A DNA stretch of 64,000 nt from E44-bin88 sp034419075 (GTDB taxonomy: Bacteria; Chloroflexota; Dehalococcoidia; Dehalococcoidales; BS750m-G39), in assembly GCA_034419075.1 (NCBI GenBank), contig DAOULR010000017.1, positions 37,929 to 101,928 on the forward strand, given 5' to 3'. The position numbers were made by a program, and so were the translations under genes. Under the pieces are notes generated by a model. That model was not told the DNA's origin, made no database searches, and was given only the letters and a program-made list of their open reading frames with translations. Positions 17,242 through 24,282 of this stretch are shown piece by piece. Position 1 is the stretch's first letter; every line of letters begins with the position of its first letter.

Positions 17242-18666
17242 TTATGCCTCGTTGGCCTCGGCCTGCTCAATAGCCTTGAGCAGGGCTCTGGCCTTGCTCA
17301 TCGTTTCCTCGTATTCGCGCGACGGGACGCTGTCATAGACGATGCCGGCGCCAGCCTGGACATGAGCGGTGCCGTCGACCATAACAATGGTCCGGATGGT
17401 AATGGCGGTGTCCATGGCGCCGGAGAAACTGAAGTAGCCAGCGCAGCCTGCATAAGGGCCCCGTTTATCGGGCTCAAGCTCGGCAATGACCTCCATCGCC
17501 CTGATTTTAGGTGCCCCCGATACCGTGCCCGCAGGGAAGCAGGCGGCTAAAGCGTCAATCGGCGTCAGGTCTGGCCTGAGCCTGCCCTCGACGTTGGTCA
17601 CCAGGTGCATGACGTGAGAATACTTCTCCACGTCCATAAGCTCGCTGACCTTGACCGTGCCCGGCAGGCTAACCCGCCCGATGTCGTTGCGCCCTAGGTC
17701 GACGAGCATGATGTGTTCGGCGCGCTCCTTCTCGTCGGCACGCAGTTCTTCTTCTAATCGTTTGTCTTCCGTAGGCGTCTTGCCCCTCGGCCTCGTTCCC
17801 GCCAACGGTCGGGTGGTGACCCTGCCGTTAATGGCCCTGACCAGAATCTCGGGGGAGGAGCCAACGACCTGAAAGCCCTTGAAATCCAGGAAGAACATGT
17901 AGGGAGAGGGGTTGATACCCCGCAGCGCCTGATAAATGTCCAGGGGTTGCGCCGTCGTGCGCTTGCTCAAGCGCTGGGAGAGCACAATCTGGATGGCCTC
18001 ACCCTCGATGATGTATTGCTTAGCTTTAGCCACATTAGCCTCATATTCGGCTCTGGTGAGGTTTGAGACAGTTTCAGGACGCTTGCCGGGGGGTGGTGTG
18101 GGGTGAGCTGGCTCTAATGGCTTCTGGAGCCTTGCCGCCAGCTCGTCTATCCGGGCCGTCGCCTTCCGATAGGCTTCATCGCCGTCGGGGCGGGCCAGGG
18201 AAACGATTTTTATCTTGTTTTGAGCGTGGTCGAAGACGAGGAAGCTATCCACGAACATAAAGACTGCTTCAGGCAGGTACAGTGGGTCTGAATCCGGCGA
18301 GGGCAATTCCTCTAAACGGCGCACCGTCTCATAACCTAGGTAGCCGACAGCACCGCCGCAGAAGTCGGGCAGCCCTTCTATCTCGACCAGCCTGTTTTTA
18401 GCCAGCTCAGCGGCGAGGGAAGATAAAGGATTGGTCCTGTCATCCTGGCTAGTGCTGAGCAGGCGGTAGGGCTCGGTGCCGATAAAGCTGTAGCTAGCGT
18501 CATGGCCGCCCTCGACGCTTTCCAGGAGAAAGGCGTAGTCGCCGCGCTTTATCTTCAATAGCGCCGATACTGGGGCCTCGCCGTCGGCCGCTATTTCGCG
18601 GTAGACGGGCACCAGTCTGCTCTGGTCTTTTAGTTTTCCATATTCTTCTAGGTCGGGATGGTACAT
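17242..18666 (-). CDS. trpE: Anthranilate synthase component I
   Basis: 474-residue chorismate-using enzyme that makes anthranilate with TrpG. Residues 47-50 LLES match the tryptophan feedback site of TrpE, so allosteric inhibition by Trp is likely; the catalytic part has GRNDIGRV, FPAGTVSGAPK and the final AGAGIVYDSVP. I chose the ATG at 18666 (MYHPDLEEY) because GGGGAG lies five bases before it; an in-frame ATG at 18684 would put that ribosome site inside the gene and next to the terminator hairpin. It is the first gene after the T-box leader. Confidence 0.95.
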   Translation of the reverse strand: MYHPDLEEYGKLKDQSRLVPVYREIAADGEAPVSALLKIKRGDYAFLLESVEGGHDASYSFIGTEPYRLLSTSQDDRTNPLSSLAAELAKNRLVEIEGLPDFCGGAVGYLGYETVRRLEELPSPDSDPLYLPEAVFMFVDSFLVFDHAQNKIKIVSLARPDGDEAYRKATARIDELAARLQKPLEPAHPTPPPGKRPETVSNLTRAEYEANVAKAKQYIIEGEAIQIVLSQRLSKRTTAQPLDIYQALRGINPSPYMFFLDFKGFQVVGSSPEILVRAINGRVTTRPLAGTRPRGKTPTEDKRLEEELRADEKERAEHIMLVDLGRNDIGRVSLPGTVKVSELMDVEKYSHVMHLVTNVEGRLRPDLTPIDALAACFPAGTVSGAPKIRAMEVIAELEPDKRGPYAGCAGYFSFSGAMDTAITIRTIVMVDGTAHVQAGAGIVYDSVPSREYEETMSKARALLKAIEQAEANEA

Positions 18667-18670
18667 TTTT

Positions 18671-18712
18671 CTCCCCAAAAACAAAACCTCTCGCCCATAG
18701 GGGCGAGAGGTT
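18671..18712 (-). terminator. T-box attenuator terminator before trpE
   Basis: On the minus strand a 12-base-pair stem (arms 18712-18701 and 18696-18685, AACCTCTCGCCC with its complement) closes a four-base loop and is followed by TTGTTTTT. This is an intrinsic terminator between the T-box and the trpE ribosome site. In T-box control it forms when tRNA is charged and is replaced by an antiterminator when uncharged tRNA binds. Confidence 0.9.
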
Positions 18713-18973
18713 AAATCTTTCGCGGTGCCACCCTAATTGATTGCTTTTATGGCAACCATCTCTTTTCAGGTACGGCTTCAATATCTTGGAGCGATACCCT
18801 GGGCTTTAATAACGGTACCCTCTCCGGCAAAGCCTACTTGCTGTAAGGCTTTCGGTTTGCGGCTCCCGAGTCCATTCAACCCCTGCGCCAGCGCCGGTTT
18901 TCACCCTTCCCGGCTCTCTTTAGCCTCGCTGGGGGCCTACTAATCTCGTTCCCAGCCTTTACGCTATTCAATT
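18685..18973 (-). promoter_or_regulatory. T-box riboswitch, tryptophan specific
   Basis: The leader of trpE has the conserved T-box AGGGTGGCACCGCG at 18734-18721. The stem I region holds AGTAG, AGAGAG, a GGGTGA loop and, in GAATGGACTC, the triplet TGG at 18874-18872, set as a tryptophan specifier codon followed by a purine. The acceptor-binding bulge reads TGGC; its last base C would pair with a G discriminator, which is what bacterial tRNA-Trp has. Two independent signals therefore agree on Trp. Uncharged tRNA-Trp binding would stop the terminator at 18712-18685 from forming and turn on all thirteen trp and aro genes. Confidence 0.93.
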
Positions 18974-18979
18974 AGGGGG

Positions 18980-19008
18980 AGTGTAGCCTATTGTCCGCTT
19001 TTTGTCAA
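18980..19008 (-). promoter_or_regulatory. Promoter of the trp-aro supraoperon
   Basis: Minus-strand -35 TTGACA (19008-19003) and -10 TACACT (18985-18980), 17 bases apart. It directly precedes the T-box leader and is back to back with the plus-strand promoter at 19022. No other good promoter was noticed inside the thirteen-gene run, where genes overlap or nearly touch. Confidence 0.85.
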
Positions 19009-19021
19009 GTCGAAAGGGTCA

Positions 19022-19050
19022 TTGACTTTCCACGTAAATAGTGATATATC
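19022..19050 (+). promoter_or_regulatory. Promoter of the tandem small membrane protein genes
   Basis: TTGACT (19022-19027) and TATATC (19045-19050) with a 17-base spacer. The first gene starts at 19080 with AAGGAGGA eight bases ahead. Confidence 0.7.
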
Positions 19051-19079
19051 TAGCTCAAAGCTAAATAAGGAGGAAAGCT

Positions 19080-19412
19080 ATGGCCAAAAAGAAGGTCACC
19101 AAAGGCACCGGTCTGGAGCCGAATGTGGCTGGCTTGCTGTGCTACGTTGCGGGCTGGGTCAGCGGATTGGTCTTCCTGCTCCTGGAACCGAAGGACAAGT
19201 TCGTGCGCTTTCACGCCATACAGTCCATAGTCGTCTTCGGCGCCATTAACCTGGCCTACTTCATCGTTTTCCGCATTCCGTATATCTGGGTAATCGGCTG
19301 GATTTTCTGGGCGTTTGGCGTTGTCCTCTGGATTGTGCTGATGATAAGAGCTTACCAGGGCGAGAAGCTCAAGATGCCCATAGCTGGTGATTTCGCCGAG
19401 AAACACGCTTAA
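19080..19412 (+). CDS. Small membrane protein, DUF4870/Tic20-like (copy 1)
   Basis: A 110-residue protein with three hydrophobic segments (about 17-36, 50-68, 72-94) and a short cytosolic tail. The pattern of an N-terminal helix, then KDKFVRFHAIQSI, then two helices and AYQGEKLKMPIAGDFAEK is that of the DUF4870/Tic20-like family, whose function is not known in most bacteria. It is followed 13 bases later by a close paralog. It has a strong ribosome site and its own promoter. Confidence 0.8.
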   Translation: MAKKKVTKGTGLEPNVAGLLCYVAGWVSGLVFLLLEPKDKFVRFHAIQSIVVFGAINLAYFIVFRIPYIWVIGWIFWAFGVVLWIVLMIRAYQGEKLKMPIAGDFAEKHA

Positions 19413-19425
19413 GTAAGGTGGAACC

Positions 19426-19758
19426 ATGGGGCAAGAGAGGGGCAAATCAAGCACCGGCCTGAAGCCCAATGTAGCCGGGATGCTGTGCTACTTACTGCTT
19501 TGGCTAACCGGGCTGGAATTCTTGTTCGTAGAGAATAAGGACAAGTTCGTGCGCTTTCACGCCATACAGTCAGTAGTCACCTTTGGCGCTCTTACCGTAG
19601 CCTTTGCCCTCGTGTTCATACCAGTTATTGGTTGGATATTTGGCTGGCTCAGCATCATGGTCACCTTTATCCTGTGGGTAATACTGATGGTTAAAGCCTA
19701 CCAGGGCAAGAAGATTAAGGTGCCCATAGCCGGCAATTTCGCCGAGAAAAACGCTTAA
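19426..19758 (+). CDS. Small membrane protein, DUF4870/Tic20-like (copy 2)
   Basis: A paralog of the preceding gene with the same length (110 residues). Shared blocks are GLxPNVAGxLCY, the exact KDKFVRFHAIQS, and AYQGxKxKxPIAGxFAEKxA. The two differ mostly in the helices, so this is an old tandem duplication and not a recent one. The lipoprotein gene follows 40 bases later. The two may form a heteromer, which is an inference from pairing only. Confidence 0.8.
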   Translation: MGQERGKSSTGLKPNVAGMLCYLLLWLTGLEFLFVENKDKFVRFHAIQSVVTFGALTVAFALVFIPVIGWIFGWLSIMVTFILWVILMVKAYQGKKIKVPIAGNFAEKNA

Positions 19759-19798
19759 ACTAAGTATGGTGCTTCGAGGAGGAGAAAGGAGGCAATAA

Positions 19799-20542
19799 AT
19801 GAAAAAGATCATTGCCCTGTTGCTGGTTTTGGTGGTGGTTGTAGGCTGTCTGGGAATGGCTGCCTGTGGCGGCGGGGACGGTGGGGCGGTGGTCGATGAC
19901 GGTGGCAGCCAGCCCACTAACGGCGGTGGGGCTGAGACCGTCAACGGTAATGGAGGTGGAAATGGTGGCGGAGATGAGAACGGTAACGGTGGTGGCAACG
20001 GAAACGGTGGCGAGGAGAGCCTGGAAGATATTCTGGGGCGGGGGGAAGAGCTGGTCTCGGTGAAATACGAGGCAGTGATAACTGCCCCTGGGGCTCCTCA
20101 GCAGATTATGCAAATCTGGTTCAAGCAGGATAAGATTAGAACCGAAGTGACCGAGCAGGGGCAGACTATAGTTATGATTGCGAACTTTGATACCCAGGTC
20201 GCCTATTTGTATTATCCGGTTATGAACATAGCTTATCAAATGGATTTCGAGCAGGCGACGGAATTGCCCATAGCCGATGCCCAGTCTATCACCGACTACG
20301 AGTACCAGATTATCGGCACCGAGACATTGGACGGCAAGGAATGCCTGGTGGTTGAATATACTGTTCCTGCTGAGCAGACAACGGTAAAAATGTGGATATG
20401 GAAAGAGTATGGATTCCCGATTCGAGCCGAAATGACGACATCGTCCGGTACGACTACAGCCGAGTATAGGAACCTAGATTTCAGCGACATCCCCGACAGC
20501 ATGTTCGAGTTAGATCCGGGTGTCACGATAATGGAGATGTAA
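19799..20542 (+). CDS. Predicted lipoprotein with Gly-rich linker and LolA-like domain
   Basis: A 247-residue secreted lipoprotein. Residues 1-22 form a signal sequence and lipobox ending MAAC. Residues about 24-75 are a low-complexity linker rich in Gly, Asn and Asp. The rest (about 76-247) looks like a LolA/LppX/DUF4412-type fold: an IWFKQDKIRTEV strand, TDYEYQIIGTETLDGKECLVVEY, and a C-terminal DIPDSMFELDPGVTI, as in proteins that hold lipids or hydrophobic ligands in a half barrel. The fold call is from motif style, not a database match. It probably sits on the outer face of the membrane. Confidence 0.7.
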   Translation: MKKIIALLLVLVVVVGCLGMAACGGGDGGAVVDDGGSQPTNGGGAETVNGNGGGNGGGDENGNGGGNGNGGEESLEDILGRGEELVSVKYEAVITAPGAPQQIMQIWFKQDKIRTEVTEQGQTIVMIANFDTQVAYLYYPVMNIAYQMDFEQATELPIADAQSITDYEYQIIGTETLDGKECLVVEYTVPAEQTTVKMWIWKEYGFPIRAEMTTSSGTTTAEYRNLDFSDIPDSMFELDPGVTIMEM

Positions 20543-20599
20543 CACAATAGCCTGAATACTACCGATGGGGCTCTATCTTCACGAACCCTTTATAAAGAT

Positions 20600-21316
20600 A
20601 TGAGTAAATTTATCGACAGGTTGAATTCGTTATCGTCGGGCGGGCTGGCGCCTATGGGCTTTCGGGCTGGCGGCGCCAAGCCCAGACCCAGGATGGTGCT
20701 GGTGGCGCATGGCGCTAAGGCTGCTAGCGGCGCCGATGCTATATTGCTCTCTATCCCCAAGACGGGGGCGAAGCCCCCGAAAACTTCAGCTAAGTCCAAA
20801 GCCGCTATTCCTTGGGGGGGCTGGCTAAAGGAGGTCACCGCCCCGGTGGTCAAGAAGCTGGGGGAGGGGGGCGCCGACTTTGTCGTCTTTCCCGCCGCCA
20901 GTGTATCCAGCGCTATACTCGAAGATGAGAAGTTGGGCAAGATAGTCGAGGTCGAGTCCGCGCTCGATGCTGGGCTATTAAAGGCCATCGACGACCTGCC
21001 CGTGGACGCGGTGCTCATCACCGGGGAGAAGCCCTCCCTTACCTGGCAGGACCTCATGTTCTTCCGTCGTGGGGCTAATATTCTATCCAAACCGCTGCTG
21101 GTTATGATATCGCCCGATATCACCGTCAGCGAATTGCAGGCCTTATGCCAGGCTGGCGTGGACGGGGTGGTGGCGGGGGATAAAATAGACAAGCTGCGCC
21201 AGATGATTGATAAGCTGCCGGCACCGAAAGCGAGTAAGCGCCGAGCCGAACCGTTAGTGCCGAGGATGGGTGGGGTGGTGCAAACTGCTGAGGAAGAAGA
21301 GGAAGAAGAGGACTAA
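20600..21316 (+). CDS. Unknown protein with TIM-barrel-like C-terminal half
   Basis: I do not recognise this 238-residue protein. It has no signal or membrane segment. The stretch from about residue 130 to 205 (DAVLITGEKPSLTWQD, KPLLVMISPDIT, ALCQAGVDGVVAG) resembles the last strands of a TIM barrel with a phosphate site. The N-terminus is glycine and basic rich, and the C-terminus is a run of glutamates. It converges with guaB3, overlapping it by four bases. Confidence 0.65.
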   Translation: MSKFIDRLNSLSSGGLAPMGFRAGGAKPRPRMVLVAHGAKAASGADAILLSIPKTGAKPPKTSAKSKAAIPWGGWLKEVTAPVVKKLGEGGADFVVFPAASVSSAILEDEKLGKIVEVESALDAGLLKAIDDLPVDAVLITGEKPSLTWQDLMFFRRGANILSKPLLVMISPDITVSELQALCQAGVDGVVAGDKIDKLRQMIDKLPAPKASKRRAEPLVPRMGGVVQTAEEEEEEED

Positions 21317-22458
21317 GAGCCGCCCTGAGTCATCTGCCAGAACTTGCCCTCGGTGGTTATGGCCGGGGCGATGACCATCTCCGCTTTATGCATTTCCTTG
21401 ATATTCATGGCACCGCAGACGCCTAGGGCCGTGCGCAAAGCTCCCATCAGGTTCTGGCTGCCATCGGTGACCGAGGTCGGGCCGAAGAGAATCTGCTCCA
21501 TAGTCCCTGTCGTGCCCACCTTTATCCTCGTCCCTCGGGGCAGGGCGGGGTGGGGATTGGCCATGCCCCAGTGATAGCCCAGTCCGGGAGCTTCCTTAGC
21601 CTGAGCCAGCACCGAGCCTAGCATGACGCCGTCGGCGCCAGCGGCGATGGCCTTGCAGATGTCGCCACCGTTGCGGAAGCCGCCGTCGGTGATGATGGGT
21701 ACGTACCTGCCCGACTGGCGCTGGTAATCATCTCTGGCTTGAGCACAGTCCATGGTGGCTGTTATCTGGGGGACACCGACGCCCAAGACCTGCCGCGTGG
21801 TGCAAGCGGCGCCGGGCCCTACTCCTACTAGAACCGCCGAGATGCCCGTCTCCATAAGCTCCAGGCAGGCGCTGTAGCTGACGCAGTTGCCGACGACAAC
21901 GGGTATTGATACCAGCTTGCGCAGCTTGGTGAAGATAAGCCCCTCATAGCTCTTGGAGGTGTGGCGGGCGGTGGTTACCGTTGAGGCGACCACCAGTATA
22001 TCAGCCCCAGCCTCAGCGATGAAGGGAGCAAAGCGCTTGGTGTTGGCCGGAGTCACCGAGGCGGCGCAGACCGCGCCCGCTTTTTTAATCGCCTTGATGC
22101 GCTCGCCGATGAGGTTTTCCTTAAGCGGTGCGGAATAAACTTTTTGCAATATCGCGGTGACCTTGGCGGCAGGGGCGCGGGCGATTTCGGCTAGGACTTC
22201 ATCGGGGTTGTCGTAGCGGGTCTGGACGCCTTCCAGGTGGATTACGCCTAAGCCCCCCAGCTTGCTCAGGGTTATGGCCGTCTTGACGTCGGTGACGCCG
22301 TCCATGGCCGAGGCCAGAACGGGGATGTTGAATTTGATACCTTCTATATCGAGGCTGATGTCGGCCTGTTCGGGGTTGACGGTGATGTCGCCGGGGACGA
22401 TGGCCACCTCGTCGAATCCGTATGAGCGTCGGAGCTCTCTGAATTTGGGTTTAGCCAT
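21313..22458 (-). CDS. guaB3: GuaB3-family IMP dehydrogenase-related protein
   Basis: 381-residue TIM-barrel protein of the IMP dehydrogenase/GMP reductase superfamily. It has GPGAACTTRQVLGVGVPQ with the active-site Cys, the DGGFRNGGDICKAIAAGADGVMLGS phosphate loop, and no CBS domains between the barrel halves. That length and lack of CBS domains fit the GuaB3 group found in actinobacteria, cyanobacteria and Chloroflexota; recent work points to GMP reductase-type or related activity for some members, so the reaction should be left open. It stands alone, with a repeat element in the gap before the divergent gene. Confidence 0.88.
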   Translation of the reverse strand: MAKPKFRELRRSYGFDEVAIVPGDITVNPEQADISLDIEGIKFNIPVLASAMDGVTDVKTAITLSKLGGLGVIHLEGVQTRYDNPDEVLAEIARAPAAKVTAILQKVYSAPLKENLIGERIKAIKKAGAVCAASVTPANTKRFAPFIAEAGADILVVASTVTTARHTSKSYEGLIFTKLRKLVSIPVVVGNCVSYSACLELMETGISAVLVGVGPGAACTTRQVLGVGVPQITATMDCAQARDDYQRQSGRYVPIITDGGFRNGGDICKAIAAGADGVMLGSVLAQAKEAPGLGYHWGMANPHPALPRGTRIKVGTTGTMEQILFGPTSVTDGSQNLMGALRTALGVCGAMNIKEMHKAEMVIAPAITTEGKFWQMTQGGS

Positions 22459-22542
22459 CTTCCACCTCTGTTAAACCTACACTATAACAAAGGGGTCGGG
22501 TAAAGTCAAGGAGGTTTTTGGGTATTTTCCCGCCCAGCCTCG

Positions 22543-22613
22543 CCACCTTGACGAACGTTGGTTTTTCGTCCCAACCCAGCCCGCCCTAATGAGTAAACTC
22601 CTTAACCTGGGGG
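22543..22613. repeat. MITE-like intergenic repeat, half copy (F)
   Basis: This copy holds one end of the dispersed element only: CCACCTTGACGAACGTTGG, then CCCAACCCAGCCCGCCCTAA. Bases 22584-22609 (26 bases) are an exact reverse complement of 42461-42486 in copy C. It lies between divergent guaB3 and the riboflavin kinase gene, and ends one base before that gene's extended -10. Confidence 0.75.
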
Positions 22614-22622
22614 TGGTATAAT
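22614..22622 (+). promoter_or_regulatory. Extended -10 promoter of the riboflavin kinase gene
   Basis: TGGTATAAT, an extended -10 element; no good -35 was found. It abuts the end of repeat F, and the ATG follows 20 bases later. Confidence 0.5.
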
Positions 22623-22642
22623 CACTGGCGGTGGAGAATCAG

Positions 22643-23059
22643 ATGGACAAAGAACGGGTTTATCGAGGCAAAGTCAAGACGGGGCGGGGAGCGGGTGCTG
22701 TTGAGATGTCGGCGCCCGACGACCTGGAGGTATTCCGGCGCCTGACCGGGCTTAACGTCATACCCGGAACTTTGAATATAGACCTCACCGAGCCTTTCGA
22801 TTTGGCGCTGCTGAGCTACGTCAGCTTTGCCGAGCTGGGTTGGGAATTCGACCCCGCCAAACAGGGGATTAAATACGACGGCGAAATTGGCATGCACTAC
22901 GGAAGGGCGCTCGTCGCTGAAAAGTACCCGGCCGGCATTATCTTCTTCACCTGGGTTACCGACCCGACTACCGACGCCGAATTAATCAGCCCCCATCATC
23001 TTCGTAGCGCCCTTGGTCTACGGGACGGGGACATAATAGAGTTCACCCTGTCACCCTGA
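22643..23059 (+). CDS. ribK: DUF120-family CTP-dependent riboflavin kinase (archaeal type)
   Basis: A 138-residue protein of the DUF120 family, which in archaea (for example Methanocaldococcus) phosphorylates riboflavin to FMN using CTP, not ATP. Seen: the opening YRGKVKTGRGAGAVEM with the glycine-rich nucleotide loop, the hallmark PGTLNIDL for flavin/metal binding, and the final HHLRSALGLRDGDIIEF. It shares nothing with bacterial RibF. The ATG at 22643 has GGAG six bases before; a GTG four codons up would overlap that site. Its last codons and its TGA stop come from a 65-bp palindromic repeat. The activity is inferred from family. Confidence 0.8.
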   Translation: MDKERVYRGKVKTGRGAGAVEMSAPDDLEVFRRLTGLNVIPGTLNIDLTEPFDLALLSYVSFAELGWEFDPAKQGIKYDGEIGMHYGRALVAEKYPAGIIFFTWVTDPTTDAELISPHHLRSALGLRDGDIIEFTLSP

Positions 23060-23114
23060 GCTTTAGCGAAGGGTCTCTTGAGATTCTTCGTTCGCTGCGC
23101 TCTCTCAGAATGAC
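23050..23114. repeat. Palindromic dispersed repeat, copy 1
   Basis: A 65-base imperfect palindrome starting GTCACCCTGAGC and ending CAGAATGAC, with AGCGAAGGGTCTCTTGAGAT in the middle. It matches copy 2 at 42313-42378 in nearly all positions. It overlaps the last ten bases of ribK, including its stop codon. Confidence 0.85.
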
Positions 23115-23197
23115 CAAGTGGGTGGGGTGCTAAAGATTCACAGTAGACGGGGGAGGGGCTATGCGCTATAATAGCAAAAATCGGGCGGATAAAAACC

Positions 23198-24010
23198 ATG
23201 CCTCTTTATATTGTGGCGACCCCGATTGGCAACCTGGAAGATATCTCCCTGCGTGCCCTGCGGACTCTGCGTGAGGTGAAGCTTATCGCTGCTGAAGATA
23301 CCCGCCGTACCAAGCAACTGCTGGCGAGCTATGACATAGAGACCCCGACCACCAGCTACCATGAGCGTAACAAACTGACCAAGCTGGACTACATTCTAGA
23401 TTCCTTGAGCGAGGGGGACGTGGCGCTGGTCTCGGACGCGGGGATGCCGGGCATTTCCGACCCGGGGCACGAGCTTATCGTCGCTGCCCAAGAGAGGGGC
23501 ATTCCCATTGTCCCCGTTCCCGGCGCCTCGGTGGTGATTACAGCGCTGGCGGTCTCGGGGCTGGATACAGGACAGTTCCGCTATCTGGGCTTTCTGCCCC
23601 ATAAAAGCAGCGCCCGCAAAAAACTGCTAAAATCAATCGCTGACGAGCCCGCCACCATCGTTGCTTTCGAGACTCCCCATCGCTTAACGGCGGCGCTATC
23701 TGATATACTGGAGGTCCTGGGCGATAGAGAAATCGCCGTCTGCCGCGAGCTGACCAAGCTCCATGAGGAGGTCTTTCGGGGCACGGTAAGCGGTGCCATC
23801 GAGCACTTCACCGAGCCGAGGGGTGAATTTACCCTGGTTATCGCTGGACAAAAAGAGTCAAAAAAGCCACAGCTGACCGAGGCTGTCGAAAAACGACTGC
23901 AAAATATGCGGCGGAGTGGGGTGGGGGCGAAGGAGGCGGTGGCTAAGGTTGCTGAAGAGACGGGTCTATCCAAGAAAGAGTTGTATCGCGCCTGGCTGAA
24001 GTCGGGCTAG
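23198..24010 (+). CDS. rsmI: 16S rRNA (cytidine-1402-2'-O)-methyltransferase
   Basis: 270-residue SAM-dependent tetrapyrrole-methylase-fold enzyme that 2'-O-methylates C1402 of 16S rRNA in the decoding centre. It opens LYIVATPIGNLEDISLRALR, has AAEDTRRTKQLL, SDAGMPGISDPG and PGASVVITALAVSG, all typical of RsmI (YraL). A TATAAT box at 23167-23172 may be its promoter. It begins a plus-strand run to the polyprenyl synthase, together with translation genes (MetG). Confidence 0.95.
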   Translation: MPLYIVATPIGNLEDISLRALRTLREVKLIAAEDTRRTKQLLASYDIETPTTSYHERNKLTKLDYILDSLSEGDVALVSDAGMPGISDPGHELIVAAQERGIPIVPVPGASVVITALAVSGLDTGQFRYLGFLPHKSSARKKLLKSIADEPATIVAFETPHRLTAALSDILEVLGDREIAVCRELTKLHEEVFRGTVSGAIEHFTEPRGEFTLVIAGQKESKKPQLTEAVEKRLQNMRRSGVGAKEAVAKVAEETGLSKKELYRAWLKSG

Positions 24011-24039
24011 AAGCATTCGGGTATGGAGGTGAGTTGACA

Positions 24040-24282
24040 ATGCGCCGTGGTTGTACATCTTTAGGGGATGTCCAGTGCGATGAGTGCCAGCGCCCGATAC
24101 CATATCCCGAGCGCTATATGGTTATCGACGAGGAAGGCAAGCTGTTGCGTATCTGTGTCAATTGCTGTTTGAGCAAGGGCTACGCCCGTTATACTGAGGA
24201 AAAGGGACAGCAGGTGTTGACCTTCTTCCCGGAGAGGGCTGAGTCCCTAGACGAGTCTCTAGAAGAGAATCAGAATGACTGA
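24040..24282 (+). CDS. Small zinc-ribbon-like protein
   Basis: An unrecognised 80-residue soluble protein. Two cysteine pairs, CDEC near residue 12 and CVNCC near residue 43, suggest one zinc ribbon; the tail is acidic. ATG 24040 follows GGAGGTGAG; a TTG two codons earlier is also possible. It overlaps metG by eight bases, so it is probably coupled to it. Function unknown. Confidence 0.7.
   Translation: MRRGCTSLGDVQCDECQRPIPYPERYMVIDEEGKLLRICVNCCLSKGYARYTEEKGQQVLTFFPERAESLDESLEENQND

Noticed and set aside
18667..18684. Earlier ATG for trpE at 18684
   Set aside because: It would put the ribosome site GGGGAG inside the gene and start at the foot of the terminator stem.
19895..20015. Gly/Asn-rich tract of the lipoprotein gene as a DNA minisatellite
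   Set aside because: The repeats are irregular at DNA level and in frame; it is a flexible protein linker.
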